43,618 nt of DNA, taken from positions 1 to 43,618 of IMG/VR virus record IMGVR_UViG_3300031576_000112. One strand, written 5' to 3'. The translations under genes were made by a program, and so were the position numbers. Every line of letters begins with the position of its first letter. The stretch's first letter is position 1. The notes below the pieces were generated by a model. That model saw nothing but the letters and a program-made list of their open reading frames with translations. It was not told the origin of the DNA and did no database searches. Source of the DNA: a virus. Shown here piece by piece: positions 22,392-32,365 of this stretch.

Positions 22392-23866
22392 TGCCAACCG
22401 TGCCAAGAATCACAGAGAGAACCGTAGCAGATCGGCCATTGCCGAGCGTTCAGATACAGCCAGCAGCTCCTCTTGAGGCTTTTGGAGGAGGTCAGGCCGC
22501 GGGGCAAGCCGTAGAAACGGCCAGAGGACTTCTGCATACTGTCGGAGAAATAGCCATTAAAGAAAGGCAGCGAGCCGATGATGTCGCTGTTCAGGATGCT
22601 TATAGCCGATTTGTTCCACAGACGAACAGCCTTCTTTATGATGAGAAAGCAGGAGCTCTTTCGAGGCGCGGGAAGGATGCGATGGGAGTCCTGGATAGCC
22701 ATGCTCCGATGTACGATAAGGCTGCCCAGGAGATTGAGGAAGGTCTTGCAAATCAAACTCAGCGCGATATGTTCAAGCAGATCGCGTCAAAGCGTAAAGG
22801 CGAATTTTTAGAGGCGATCCAAAGGCATACTTTCAAAGAGCGCCTGTCTTTGGAGGAAGGGACTTTCAACGGCCTGGTTCAAAATCTACAGGAAGATGCC
22901 GCCGTCAATTCTAATTTGAAAGGCAAGATCGCCGACAACATGAGGCAGATGGAAGGAGCTGCCAAAAACTTTGCAGCCAATCGCGGAATCAGCAAGGAAG
23001 AAACTGACGCGATGCTTGCGAAAATCAGGAGCGGAACCCATGCGAGCGTTCTGCGCCGGATGCTCGTTGAGGGCCAGGTCGATGAGGCAGAGAAGTATGA
23101 AAAAGTTGTTTCAAAAGAAATCCTCGACGACGATTTAAGGGTTTTGGATTTGGTCAAATCAAAAGCAGATCATGCTAGGGCCGAGGCGGCAGATGAGGGA
23201 AGCCGAGAACTCTACATGAGGGCCGTCAATGGGCAACTTCCCTTAGCGGAGGTTGACAACCTATTCGCTTTGGGAAGAATAGATCGATCCTTTTTTAAAG
23301 AACTTCGCTCCAGGGTTTTAAGCCCTAATGATGATCCAGCCATTGCTCCGGATCAAAAGACAGAGAAATTCCTTGCCCTGCTTGATGAATTTAAGAATCT
23401 TCGCGGATCGGAACTGGACAAAAATGGCAAATTGATTAAGCCAGCGACAAAAAATGATCTAAAAACCTTAACGGCTTTTAGAAGTAAAGTCGCTCAGTCT
23501 TCTGGGTTTTTGACAGAAGAGCAGGAGAGGGCTTTCTATAATTATACTCAGAGGAATTTCAATGAAGCCAGAAGCCCAAAGGTCGGGATTTTTGATGGAC
23601 TTTTGGCTGCCTTAAAGTCTATGCCACTGTCTCCCGAGAAGCTTAACGCGGCCGTGACGGGGGCTGTTCTTAGAATCTTCGACAGCGGAACATCGGTGAG
23701 CCAAGCCAGCGCAGCTTCCGCTGAGATTGCTCAGTCGGCGGCGATAGCAACGAACCCAAATCGAAGCCTGTATCAAATCGGGCAAATTCTCAATATGTCG
23801 AATGGATCGGTCAAGGTTGTTGGATTCGATACGGACGGAGAGCCTCTCGTCGAGAGGCTCAAATGA
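22391..23866 (+). CDS. Internal virion protein, gp15-like
   Basis: 491 residues, mostly helical, charged, beginning PTVPRITERTVADRPLPSVQ and continuing with a long coiled region. Location between gp14-like and giant gp16-like genes, and length, suggest the second ejection protein. No enzymatic motif found. Its stop overlaps the next start (ATGA). Confidence 0.68.
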   Translation: MPTVPRITERTVADRPLPSVQIQPAAPLEAFGGGQAAGQAVETARGLLHTVGEIAIKERQRADDVAVQDAYSRFVPQTNSLLYDEKAGALSRRGKDAMGVLDSHAPMYDKAAQEIEEGLANQTQRDMFKQIASKRKGEFLEAIQRHTFKERLSLEEGTFNGLVQNLQEDAAVNSNLKGKIADNMRQMEGAAKNFAANRGISKEETDAMLAKIRSGTHASVLRRMLVEGQVDEAEKYEKVVSKEILDDDLRVLDLVKSKADHARAEAADEGSRELYMRAVNGQLPLAEVDNLFALGRIDRSFFKELRSRVLSPNDDPAIAPDQKTEKFLALLDEFKNLRGSELDKNGKLIKPATKNDLKTLTAFRSKVAQSSGFLTEEQERAFYNYTQRNFNEARSPKVGIFDGLLAALKSMPLSPEKLNAAVTGAVLRIFDSGTSVSQASAASAEIAQSAAIATNPNRSLYQIGQILNMSNGSVKVVGFDTDGEPLVERLK

Positions 23867-26800
23867 GCGAGCGTCTATCAGATGTTCTAGCGTCTCAGGG
23901 AGAGGCTCCGGAGGTTCCCCCGAGCGCAATGCGATTGGGAGATTTTACCAGTCTTCCGAGAGAACAGAGCGTTCCATTCTCAGACGATATTTTAGAGATT
24001 TCGGAAGAGCAAAAATCAGCCTGGAAAGCTCGTGGTCCAATAGGATTCATGGAGGCTTTCAGAAGGGAAAATAAAGCCGAAATTCTACCATTTAACTTGG
24101 GCTCATTGATTTCTAAAGAGCCCGTTGGACTTTTTAAATCCTTTTCTCTTATGCGAGCAGTCAATCGATTACATGATCCGACGACTTCTCAAGATCAACG
24201 CGCTAAAGATGAATCCTTGGTCGGCGATTATCTCGTGCAGCTAGAGGAGGAGCGTATTCGCACTTTCTCTACACGAGGCAAGATCGCTAAAGGCATCGTG
24301 AATTTGCCGCCTTACATGATCGAGTTCTTGGCTACTGGCGGCGCGGCTTCTTTAGGTAAGGCTGCTATCAGAAAAAGTATCTCAGGAGTCGCTCGCAAAA
24401 TTGTTGAAAGTGGGACCTTAAAAGCTACGACGCGAGTGGCCGGCGGCGTTGCCGGAGCGGTCGCCAGGACTGCGGCTATGCCTCATAGACTGGCTCAAGG
24501 CTTCGCAGAGAGACAATTAGCTGCCGGACTTGAACTGACTGATGAAGGAATCAAACTCGCTGATGAGGTCAGTGAACAGCCCCATGTTTCAGCGTTAAAA
24601 GCTTTTGGCGACGTAATGATCGAGAACTTCAGTGAAGTGACTGGTCCGGCCATAGGAAGGACCGCGGGCTATTTGATTCCACAACAGCTTAAACAGGGAC
24701 TTGAGAAGCTTTTTGTAAAACTACATCCTTCCGAATCAGTCAGGAAATTATGGACTAAAGCTGGATATCATGGGTTCTTGGAAGAACTCGGCGAAGAGCG
24801 GGTTGGCGATTTTTTAAGAGCCGTTACGGGAGTAGAGGATTTTGGAGCCAAAGACCCTGACAGCATTTTTGATCGAGTTGTATCCTCAATCCCGAATGCT
24901 GAGGAGTTGCTTGTTGAGGCCGCCGTTTTAAGTATTCCTGGTGCAGCTCGTATGACAACTTCTCAGATCATTAATTTGATACAGACGCGCAAAAAGGAAG
25001 ATGGAGCTATTGAGCCTGAGCTTCAGAATATTCCGGATGAAAGGATTTACGAGATTCTCCAGGGTCCTAAAAAAGAAGAAGTCCGGGCTCCAGCCGAACC
25101 TCTCGATATTCTGGGCCAAGCAGAGGAGAGCCTTGAGGCCGCAGCCGAAGTCCTGCCTATCGAGCTAAAGGACCAAATTGAGGCCGTCGGGGTCAATCCT
25201 TCCTTAGTTGAGGATGCTATTAGGACCTTTAGGGAGGCTGAGGCTACAGGAGAGGGGCCGGGAACCATCCAAGCCGCCCTACAGAATCTAGGAATCGAGC
25301 TTCCTCCGGAGGTATCGGAATCGCTGCAAAAGGTCCTCCTGGAGCCAGCGGAGGCCGTAAAAGCCCAAATTCCAGCCCAGGTAGTCCCCTGGGAGGCTAT
25401 CCCAAGCAAAAGCTTGGGAGCCTTGATAGTCGATGCGCCTTTTGAAGAAAGAACTGCTTTCAGCCAAAAAGCCATTCAGTTGATCCGCGGATCGGCCGGA
25501 CAGGACCTTTTAGCGGAGGAGCTCGGGATCGCTCAGGCCAAGACCGATCCAAGTACAGGAGCTTATGCTGGAGGGATTAATCCCAACGCGGTCACAATCC
25601 TGTCAGCAGACACGCCGATTGAGAAGGTCAGGGCTTACGCGAGAGCAATCCAATATATCTACAAGCAAGATGCGGTCCCGTTTTTTAAGGCTTCAGAGAA
25701 GGGTCCGACCCCTGGAGTGGTCTTCCGTTTTGGAGAATCCCTAACCCCGGAAATGGAGGAGAAGTTCTTCTCCGTGTTACGAGGGGCCTTGACAGAATCG
25801 GCCGGATACACTAAACTAAATGACAAGGAAATTACGGTCCTTGATTTCGAGGGTTTACCTAAATTCCTTGAAAGAATCAGAACTCTGGACGAAGAAAATG
25901 GCGAATCAATCGGAATCGAATCGTGGCGAGACTTCTCAGCCGAATCAGAATACGGCCCAACCCATGATTGGAAATCAGACCCAAAAGGCGAGTCGCTACG
26001 CGGGGCCGCTTCCGAAGGATCACCCTCTTTACAAGCAGGGCTGGATAGTCGGCGCAAAGCGTTTGAAAGACTCCTCTCCGAATCCAGCGCAACCATCAAC
26101 GCAGAAACCGCTCTCCGAAGCGGACTGATCCTCCAGTATACTCCCTATCCTGGCTTAACCCCCGAGCAAAGAGAAGTTGAAACCCGTCTTGCTGATAGTC
26201 TTTCAAGACCCAATGCTATTGAAAAATATGAGTTCATGCCAGCGACTCTCGACGGGAAAATGCTCAATGCTGATCTTGTCAGATTTGTGTCAAAAGAATT
26301 TGCCGCAAACAAAGAAAGCGCAACGCTTCATACTCTCAGCACTCAAAAACCATCTACAGCCTGGATCAAGAAGCATTATCTTGAAAAGCTCGCACAACCG
26401 GGATCAGGACGAGTTCTTTTCTTCGCTGGCGGCGGCGGTAGCGGTAAAACTACTACGGCGACAGGTCCTCTTGCAAGCATCGCAGATGAATCGGACATTA
26501 TTTTCGATGGAGTTATGTCGGATGCTATTAAATCAGCAGAACAAATCGATGCTGCTTTGGCGAGCGGCCGTCCAGTCACAATCGCCTATGTCCATCGTCC
26601 TCTAAAAAATGCTGCCGAGGCAGTCCGGGAAAGGTATTTACTTACCGGGCGCTATGTTCCGTCGGAAGTCCTGACTGAAGATCACGTCAGATCGCAGCAG
26701 ACTATTCTCCAGCTTGCAGATCAATATAAAGACAATCCGGCAGTAGACATTCGCATCTACGACACTTCTTCCGGAACGCCAAAAACATCGAGCCTTGACA

Positions 26801-29766
26801 CGATCAGGAATCTCAGTTATACTAAAGGCGGTGAGTCAGTTGAGGAAACTGTAGCTCGCCTCCTGCCGAAAGTAAGAGAGGTACTCCAAGATGTCGAAGA
26901 AGAAGCAGAAAGAATCATCGCACGAGGAACAGAGGAAAAAGAGTTCGGACTTCGGGAAGCGGCTGGACGAGGTGGTGTTAGCCTCGTTGCAGAAGGCATC
27001 CCAGGAAGGCCCGAAGGCGTTGCCCTAAAATCATCGCCGCTCAAGCGGACTATCCGTGAATTGACGGGGCAGTACCACAAAGAGCTTCCTACCATAAAGG
27101 CGTACCAGGCCCTCAAAGAATCCCTCAGAGTCCAAGCCAAAGCAGCGCGGGAAGCAGCTCGCATGACCCGCGAAGAAATTAAGGCTGCTCAAACGCAGCT
27201 CGTCGAGTTATTGGAAAAATCCGGCCTTGCGCCGGAAGACAAAGCAAAGTTCATTCGCACGATCAAGAACATTCAATCTCAGGAACAGCTTTCCGGCTCG
27301 CTCCCGGAGATCGAGGCTCGGGTTGACGCGCTCATCGAAGCCTCAGCCAAACGCAAAACAATTTCCGCAATCCATGAGGAGCTCCGCGCCGTCACTCCGA
27401 AACGCCAAGCGGGTCGCCTTGTCGGGCGTTTTACTCCAGAGATACAGGCAGCCTTAGACCGGATGCGCCGAGCAGAGCGTCTGACCCAGGCGGCGGCCGC
27501 GGCAAAGCTCGAAGAAAATCTTTCCAAGAACAATTCCGGGAATACTTTCATCCCTGATCCGTTGACGGCTCTCGAAAATAAGATGCTCAACCTTGTCGCC
27601 AGCCGAGAGGCTCTTTCCAGCAAGGAGCTCGGAGAGATGCTTTTTCTGATCCGGACCCTGAAGCTGGCTGGCAAAGAAGCTCGGCTTGTGAAAGAATTGC
27701 GGGATCAAGCAGACCTGACTCAGAAGCAGCAGATCGCTTTATCCATAATCGACAGCCGTCCAAAAGACAAAATCCCGACCACGGCCGATGAGAGTGCAGA
27801 TGATACCAAGTGGGGATGGTACAACCGTGCAACGTCCTGGCTCCTGGGCTGGAATAATATCCTAAATCGTCTCTCCAGAAATGACAAATTCACGACGACG
27901 AATAGAAGCCTTTTGAATCAACACGCCAGCGTTTCAGAGGAAGAAATAGTTGAGAAGCGCGGCATCCGTTTGAATCTGAAAAAGCTCCGCAAGATGTGGG
28001 TCCAGCATTTCGGAGAGATGAACGATTGGGAGCTGACTAAGCGATGGGCCGAAGACTCGAAGCAGCGGTCGCTAGGACAGTTCACAAATGTCCGCGGCGA
28101 GAAGATTGAGCTCGTCATTTCACGCGCAGAAGCCCGTAAGCGGTGGATGGAGTTCCAGGACCCAACCCTCAATGAGACTATTTTCGGAGAACAGGGAATG
28201 GCCTGGAGCCAGGATATGCGTAAGGCCGTAGAGAATTTGCTGTCTCCACAGGACATCGCCTTTGCTCGGGATCAGATGAGTTTTTATCAGAACTATTACA
28301 ATGATTTTAATAAGGTCTTCAGCAGCATCAACGGGGTAAACCTTCCGCAAAACAAAGCCTACAGCCCTATCCGGAGAGTGGTTTTAGAGCGGGAGGTTCT
28401 TGAAAACGAGCTCCTGGGTGAAATGACTCATCGCAGGGCGATCACTCCTTCGGCCGGGAAATTCCGCGTCAAGAACATCCGGGCGCTACAGCAGCTCAAT
28501 GACATCGATATAATCCAGAGGCATATCCAACAGGTCGAGCATTACAAGGCATGGGCCGAGAAGATAAGAGTCCTAAATGGAATCTTTAACGATCCGAAGG
28601 TCAGAGAGGCTATCCAAACCAATTTCGGGAAAGGATTGCTCGCGGCCGTGGATCGCAACATCGAGGACTTTACTCGTGGAGGGATCGACAGGTCCAGCGA
28701 CAGCGCCGTTCTGAACGTCATTAAAAATAACTACACCGTCTCAGTTTTAGCAGCCAAAGGAGCCATCGCCATCAAGCAGTTTATGGCGTTCCCGGCGTTC
28801 GCTGACGCAATTCCTACGAAGGATTTTATAACTGGACTTCTTGACTTCGGCATTGACTCCAGGAAGAAAATGATGATCCTCGCGTCTTCCGAGGTCATGC
28901 GCTCCCGCGGTCTTGCGATTACGCCGGAGATGAAAGAGGCTATCGAGTCAAGCGAGTGGGCTTCCTTCCAGATGAATCCGAATCTGAGGAATATGCTGCT
29001 TACTATGACGCGCTTCGGCGACCGAGCCTCCATCTTTTTAGGAGGCTGGCCTGTTTATCGGTATCATCGAGAGGTCCTCGGCAAGCCTCACTCCGAGGCG
29101 ATCAAGGCGTTTGAGATCGCGCTTTCAGACAGCCAACAATCCGCTGACTTGTCCCAGGCTTCGATGTTCCAGCGCGGGAACTCTTGGCAGCGGCTTTTCT
29201 CTGTTTTCCTCTCAGCTCCAAATCAATACTTCCGGAAGGAATTAATGGCTACTGAGGATATGTTGGCCGGGAGATTGAGCAAACAGCAATGGGCCAAGAC
29301 CATAGCGATTTACCACTTCATTCTTCCGATGATGTTCCAATGGGCCGCGGATGGCCTTGAGTACAGGGTGAAGGATCAGATCAGGGCCGGATTGCTTGGA
29401 TCGTTTAACGGAGTTTTTATTTTGGGCGAGGTCCTAAACGCCATGCTCGGTCAAGTCCTCGGCCTCAAGGTGTGGCAATCCAAGACGATCATCGACAGCA
29501 TCTCCAGAGAGGCAATGGATTTCATCAAGAAGCTGAACCCAGAAGACCTGGATGCGGAATCCTTCTTCGATGCCATTAAGCAGGGGCTCACGCTCTCCGG
29601 CCTCGTGAAAGGATTGCCTATGGATCAGGCAATCAATATCACGGAAGGCATGAAGCAGATGGGCGAGGCCGACACCACAGAAGAATTTTGGAAAGGCTTT
29701 CGCCGAGTGGCCGGGTGGTCTAAATATGTGGTCGATGAAGGTGGAAAAAATAAGGGTCCGTTTTGA
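23863..29766 (+). CDS. Giant ejection protein with zeta-toxin-like kinase domain
   Basis: 1967 residues. In place of T7 gp16. The N-terminal 450 residues are helical with amphipathic membrane-active stretches. Residues about 830-1000 form a P-loop kinase like zeta toxin (UDP-GlcNAc kinase): Walker A G856-GGGSGKT with K862, acidic strand IIFDGVMSD (D882), and VHRPLKN...RYLLTGRYVP. Long helical segments follow, then a C-terminal region (WYNRATSWLLGWNNILNRLS, QNKAYSPIRR, LLTMTRFGDRASIF) resembling ejected polyvalent phage proteins. It would cross the cell envelope with the DNA and could act on host metabolites. I found no obvious lytic transglycosylase motif. Confidence 0.82.
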   Translation: MSERLSDVLASQGEAPEVPPSAMRLGDFTSLPREQSVPFSDDILEISEEQKSAWKARGPIGFMEAFRRENKAEILPFNLGSLISKEPVGLFKSFSLMRAVNRLHDPTTSQDQRAKDESLVGDYLVQLEEERIRTFSTRGKIAKGIVNLPPYMIEFLATGGAASLGKAAIRKSISGVARKIVESGTLKATTRVAGGVAGAVARTAAMPHRLAQGFAERQLAAGLELTDEGIKLADEVSEQPHVSALKAFGDVMIENFSEVTGPAIGRTAGYLIPQQLKQGLEKLFVKLHPSESVRKLWTKAGYHGFLEELGEERVGDFLRAVTGVEDFGAKDPDSIFDRVVSSIPNAEELLVEAAVLSIPGAARMTTSQIINLIQTRKKEDGAIEPELQNIPDERIYEILQGPKKEEVRAPAEPLDILGQAEESLEAAAEVLPIELKDQIEAVGVNPSLVEDAIRTFREAEATGEGPGTIQAALQNLGIELPPEVSESLQKVLLEPAEAVKAQIPAQVVPWEAIPSKSLGALIVDAPFEERTAFSQKAIQLIRGSAGQDLLAEELGIAQAKTDPSTGAYAGGINPNAVTILSADTPIEKVRAYARAIQYIYKQDAVPFFKASEKGPTPGVVFRFGESLTPEMEEKFFSVLRGALTESAGYTKLNDKEITVLDFEGLPKFLERIRTLDEENGESIGIESWRDFSAESEYGPTHDWKSDPKGESLRGAASEGSPSLQAGLDSRRKAFERLLSESSATINAETALRSGLILQYTPYPGLTPEQREVETRLADSLSRPNAIEKYEFMPATLDGKMLNADLVRFVSKEFAANKESATLHTLSTQKPSTAWIKKHYLEKLAQPGSGRVLFFAGGGGSGKTTTATGPLASIADESDIIFDGVMSDAIKSAEQIDAALASGRPVTIAYVHRPLKNAAEAVRERYLLTGRYVPSEVLTEDHVRSQQTILQLADQYKDNPAVDIRIYDTSSGTPKTSSLDTIRNLSYTKGGESVEETVARLLPKVREVLQDVEEEAERIIARGTEEKEFGLREAAGRGGVSLVAEGIPGRPEGVALKSSPLKRTIRELTGQYHKELPTIKAYQALKESLRVQAKAAREAARMTREEIKAAQTQLVELLEKSGLAPEDKAKFIRTIKNIQSQEQLSGSLPEIEARVDALIEASAKRKTISAIHEELRAVTPKRQAGRLVGRFTPEIQAALDRMRRAERLTQAAAAAKLEENLSKNNSGNTFIPDPLTALENKMLNLVASREALSSKELGEMLFLIRTLKLAGKEARLVKELRDQADLTQKQQIALSIIDSRPKDKIPTTADESADDTKWGWYNRATSWLLGWNNILNRLSRNDKFTTTNRSLLNQHASVSEEEIVEKRGIRLNLKKLRKMWVQHFGEMNDWELTKRWAEDSKQRSLGQFTNVRGEKIELVISRAEARKRWMEFQDPTLNETIFGEQGMAWSQDMRKAVENLLSPQDIAFARDQMSFYQNYYNDFNKVFSSINGVNLPQNKAYSPIRRVVLEREVLENELLGEMTHRRAITPSAGKFRVKNIRALQQLNDIDIIQRHIQQVEHYKAWAEKIRVLNGIFNDPKVREAIQTNFGKGLLAAVDRNIEDFTRGGIDRSSDSAVLNVIKNNYTVSVLAAKGAIAIKQFMAFPAFADAIPTKDFITGLLDFGIDSRKKMMILASSEVMRSRGLAITPEMKEAIESSEWASFQMNPNLRNMLLTMTRFGDRASIFLGGWPVYRYHREVLGKPHSEAIKAFEIALSDSQQSADLSQASMFQRGNSWQRLFSVFLSAPNQYFRKELMATEDMLAGRLSKQQWAKTIAIYHFILPMMFQWAADGLEYRVKDQIRAGLLGSFNGVFILGEVLNAMLGQVLGLKVWQSKTIIDSISREAMDFIKKLNPEDLDAESFFDAIKQGLTLSGLVKGLPMDQAINITEGMKQMGEADTTEEFWKGFRRVAGWSKYVVDEGGKNKGPF
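25898..26128 (+). CDS. Possible overprinted gene inside the giant protein
   Basis: In another frame of the giant gene, ATG 25898 opens 76 residues with natural composition: a Gln/Asn/Ser-rich start, then KASRYAGPLPKDHPLYKQGW and IVGAKRLKD. In the host frame this same stretch is a low-complexity linker just before the zeta-like domain. There is only a weak ribosome binding site (GAAGAAA). It may be a genuine overlapping gene or chance. Confidence 0.3.
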   Translation: MANQSESNRGETSQPNQNTAQPMIGNQTQKASRYAGPLPKDHPLYKQGWIVGAKRLKDSSPNPAQPSTQKPLSEAD

Positions 29767-29797
29767 GAGAAATGAAGTATAATCCTGGGAGGTAAAC

Positions 29798-30499
29798 ATG
29801 GCGCTTTCATCGGCAACAAGTCGAAATGATTATACGGGGAACGGAGCGGCGAGCGTTTACGCCTACAGCTTTAGGATTACGGATCAGTCTCACCTTGTCG
29901 TCACAGTCAAGGATACTTCAGACGTAGAGACCTCTCTTTCTTTAACCACTGACTACACTGTTTCCGGCGTGAACTCTGCGAGCGGCGGGAACGTCACTTT
30001 AGTGAACTCAAGTCAATCGTGGCTCACTGGAGGAAATTTAAAAAGCAACTACAAGCTGACGATCCGGCGCTCGGTTCCTTTGACTCAACTTACCGACATA
30101 AGAAACCAAGGCTCTTTTTTGCCCGAGACACATGAGGATCAGTTTGACAGGCATACGATGGCAGATCAGCAGCAGCAAGACGAGATCAACCGATCCGTCA
30201 AGCTGCCTGAGACCATTCCGAGCTCAACCTTCGATCCGGAGCTTCCAGCTACAATAACTCAAGTGGCTGATCGAGTTCTTCAGGTGAACTCAACGAAGAA
30301 TGGATGGGCGCTAGGAGCATCTGCCACGGTTGACGTAGCCAGAATGTTTACATCGGATACCTATGCCAGTCTCAAGACAGCGGCGCTTGCTGCTCCAACT
30401 TTGCTCAGATGGGGATGGGCAACTGATATTAAGCAGCTAGTTTTTTATACGGCTGATACCACAGTCGGTGATGCTGGCTGGATTTCGGTGGGGGGATAA
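29798..30499 (+). CDS. T7-type tail fibre, N-terminal attachment protein
   Basis: 233 residues, ATG after GGGAGGTAAAC. The first 150 residues match the T7 gp17 N-terminal domain that docks fibres on the tail: SRNDYTGNGAASVYAYSFRI, TDYTVSGVNSASGGNVTLV, and LPETHEDQFDRHTMADQQQQ. The C-terminal end is short, so this is probably only the adaptor, with receptor binding supplied by another protein, perhaps the next. Confidence 0.85.
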   Translation: MALSSATSRNDYTGNGAASVYAYSFRITDQSHLVVTVKDTSDVETSLSLTTDYTVSGVNSASGGNVTLVNSSQSWLTGGNLKSNYKLTIRRSVPLTQLTDIRNQGSFLPETHEDQFDRHTMADQQQQDEINRSVKLPETIPSSTFDPELPATITQVADRVLQVNSTKNGWALGASATVDVARMFTSDTYASLKTAALAAPTLLRWGWATDIKQLVFYTADTTVGDAGWISVGG

Positions 30500-30500
30500 C

Positions 30501-31733
30501 ATGAATCTTCTTTTCAAAACCTTAGTGCTCTTGCTCCTCGCGGCCCCCGCGCTGGCTGGACCTTATGAGGGCTCGTCCATATCGACGGCCACAGGAAAGG
30601 CCACGCGGAATCTAAGCGGCTCCTTTGGCATCGCCGCCAGCTCAGGGACATCTTCCGCTTATACGATTCACATGGACGGTCAATCCGGTTCAATCCAAGC
30701 CTCAAGCGGAACCTTTGTCTACAGCGTTAAATCCGCGACTGCGGCCTTCGGCCCCGCGGGGACGACTCTCCCATCTGGCGCGGCCGTCATTTCAAGCGGA
30801 ACCGTTGTTATCCAATCGACTTCCTCGGCGGCGACTCATCAGGCATTTAAAATTCAAAACCAGTCTGGCACGGAGTTATTCCGAGTCCAGCAAGATGGCA
30901 AAGTGGCTGTTTCATCTAGCACTCCGACCGATGAGTTTAGCGTCCAAGGCAATATAAATGCAAACGGCTATAAAGCCGGAACCACGGCGGGAACTAGCGT
31001 CACCTGTACCGCGGGCCAATATCTCAATTCCTCTCAGGTCAAAAACGGCATTACAGTCGCCGGGACGTGTGCCACGGCCGGAACTGGTGACGCTATTTTA
31101 AGCGCCACGCAGACATTCACCGGGGACAACACCTTTTCGACCGTCAGAATAAAAGGGTCACAGGGCATCGGGATCGGACCGGGCCTCATGGTCCTGGTTT
31201 CCAGCCAATCATTTTCTGCCGTACATATTGCGACAGTGACGATACCCTCGACAGGGACTTATAAAAGCTACTACATAACAGCCGATGTTCAGAATGTCAA
31301 CGCCGCGGCACGGTCTTTCCTGGTTTATGTCGGGACCGAAACGTCAACGGGCCACGCCTTCGGCATGGCTTCGGCCGCCAGCAACGCGTCAAACAATGCA
31401 AGCGGATGCGTTTTTTCAGCCGGTGCCGTTGCTCTATCATACACGGCGGCCAATGCCACGAATGTGGGCATTAACGCTGACGGACACTTCAGGATGGAAC
31501 TGAACTATATCAGCACGAACATCGTCATGGGAAGCTGGCGTTATTCACATCATACCGGAGCAGTTGGAAGCATCTTTGTTGAGGACCACGGAGGGTTTTA
31601 TTACCGCGGCGGGGCGGTCCCCGCCTTCGGGGATATGCATTTTTTCATGGGAACGACAACGTCCTGCACGGTATCCACGCCAAGCGCGGCATCGTTGACA
31701 GGGACATTCTATGTCTATGCAATGCCCTTTTAA
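30501..31733 (+). CDS. Tail-fibre-like protein with Sec signal peptide
   Basis: 410 residues from ATG 30501 after GGGGGGATAAC. It begins MNLLFKTLVLLLLAAPALA-G, a typical signal peptide. The body is Ser/Thr/Gly-rich and strand-rich (ISSGTVVIQSTSS, FRVQQDGKVAVSS) like trimeric fibres, ending in a globular domain with TASNAS... and HGGFYYRGGAV (C1q/TNF-like in appearance). Signal peptides are abnormal for virion fibres; see findings. Confidence 0.68.
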   Translation: MNLLFKTLVLLLLAAPALAGPYEGSSISTATGKATRNLSGSFGIAASSGTSSAYTIHMDGQSGSIQASSGTFVYSVKSATAAFGPAGTTLPSGAAVISSGTVVIQSTSSAATHQAFKIQNQSGTELFRVQQDGKVAVSSSTPTDEFSVQGNINANGYKAGTTAGTSVTCTAGQYLNSSQVKNGITVAGTCATAGTGDAILSATQTFTGDNTFSTVRIKGSQGIGIGPGLMVLVSSQSFSAVHIATVTIPSTGTYKSYYITADVQNVNAAARSFLVYVGTETSTGHAFGMASAASNASNNASGCVFSAGAVALSYTAANATNVGINADGHFRMELNYISTNIVMGSWRYSHHTGAVGSIFVEDHGGFYYRGGAVPAFGDMHFFMGTTTSCTVSTPSAASLTGTFYVYAMPF

Positions 31734-32166
31734 AAATTTATCACTCATGCCAGAAGTTTACCGGGTCCGCAGACCACTTCACGACGATTGGGGAATTTGG
31801 CCGTTGACCAGGATTCCACGATCATGGACCTTTTGGTCCTTCCCCATGCCCCCGCACAGGTTTGCCGGAAACGCCGAACCCGAATGGATCAAAATTCAGC
31901 CGGGATACCCGCTTGCGCCGGACGCAAAGATCGAAGGCGACTCGGTGATGTCCATGCACCCCGTCCACCGCGCCGGACAGTGGAGCGTCCAGAGCGTGTA
32001 TTTCCTTAGGAAACGCTGGCCCTGTTACTTCACGATTTCATTCAATGCCTTTGGCCGCCGGGTCCATTTCAACGGCGGGATCAAGCCCGATGTTACCCTA
32101 GGCGATTGGTCCTGGTGGTTCCCAGATGCAAGCGCGACCTTCAATAAGGCGGTGCAGAATGGATAA
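31711..32166 (+). CDS. Hypothetical protein
   Basis: 151 residues if started at ATG 31711 (31717 and 31747 are alternatives). Aromatic-rich: WGIWPLTRIPRSWTFWSF and WSVQSVYFLRKRWPCYFTI. Similar short proteins lie downstream of fibre genes in other phages, but I cannot name the family. Confidence 0.55.
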   Translation: MSMQCPFKNLSLMPEVYRVRRPLHDDWGIWPLTRIPRSWTFWSFPMPPHRFAGNAEPEWIKIQPGYPLAPDAKIEGDSVMSMHPVHRAGQWSVQSVYFLRKRWPCYFTISFNAFGRRVHFNGGIKPDVTLGDWSWWFPDASATFNKAVQNG

Positions 32167-32365
32167 ACTGATCCTTATTTTTCTGCTTGCAATACTCGGT
32201 TTTATGAGCAATCAGTATCTCGGCCTTACAAATCATCGGCTCCACGCCGGATGTGTTCCAGAAGCCAAATACGTCGAGCTCCAACGGAAGCACAACCTCC
32301 TGATCGCCGCCCACGCGCACATGATGAGCCAAGTGGAAGTTCTCATGGAAGCGGGACACTTATGA
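32159..32365 (+). CDS. Small signal-anchored protein, i-spanin-like
   Basis: 68 residues. One N-terminal hydrophobic helix (LILIFLLAILGFM) then a short periplasmic helix (YVELQRKHNLLIAAHAHMM). This topology resembles a small inner-membrane spanin, but length is below normal and no outer partner was identified. The next gene is XhlA-like, so a lysis cassette is plausible. Confidence 0.5.
   Translation: MDKLILIFLLAILGFMSNQYLGLTNHRLHAGCVPEAKYVELQRKHNLLIAAHAHMMSQVEVLMEAGHL

Noticed and set aside
26177-26605. 142-codon frame overlapping the zeta-like domain
   Set aside because: Composition is unnatural and the main frame contains clear conserved motifs here.
29777-29785. TATAAT before the tail fibre gene as a promoter
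   Set aside because: No acceptable -35 element at 16-18 bases upstream.
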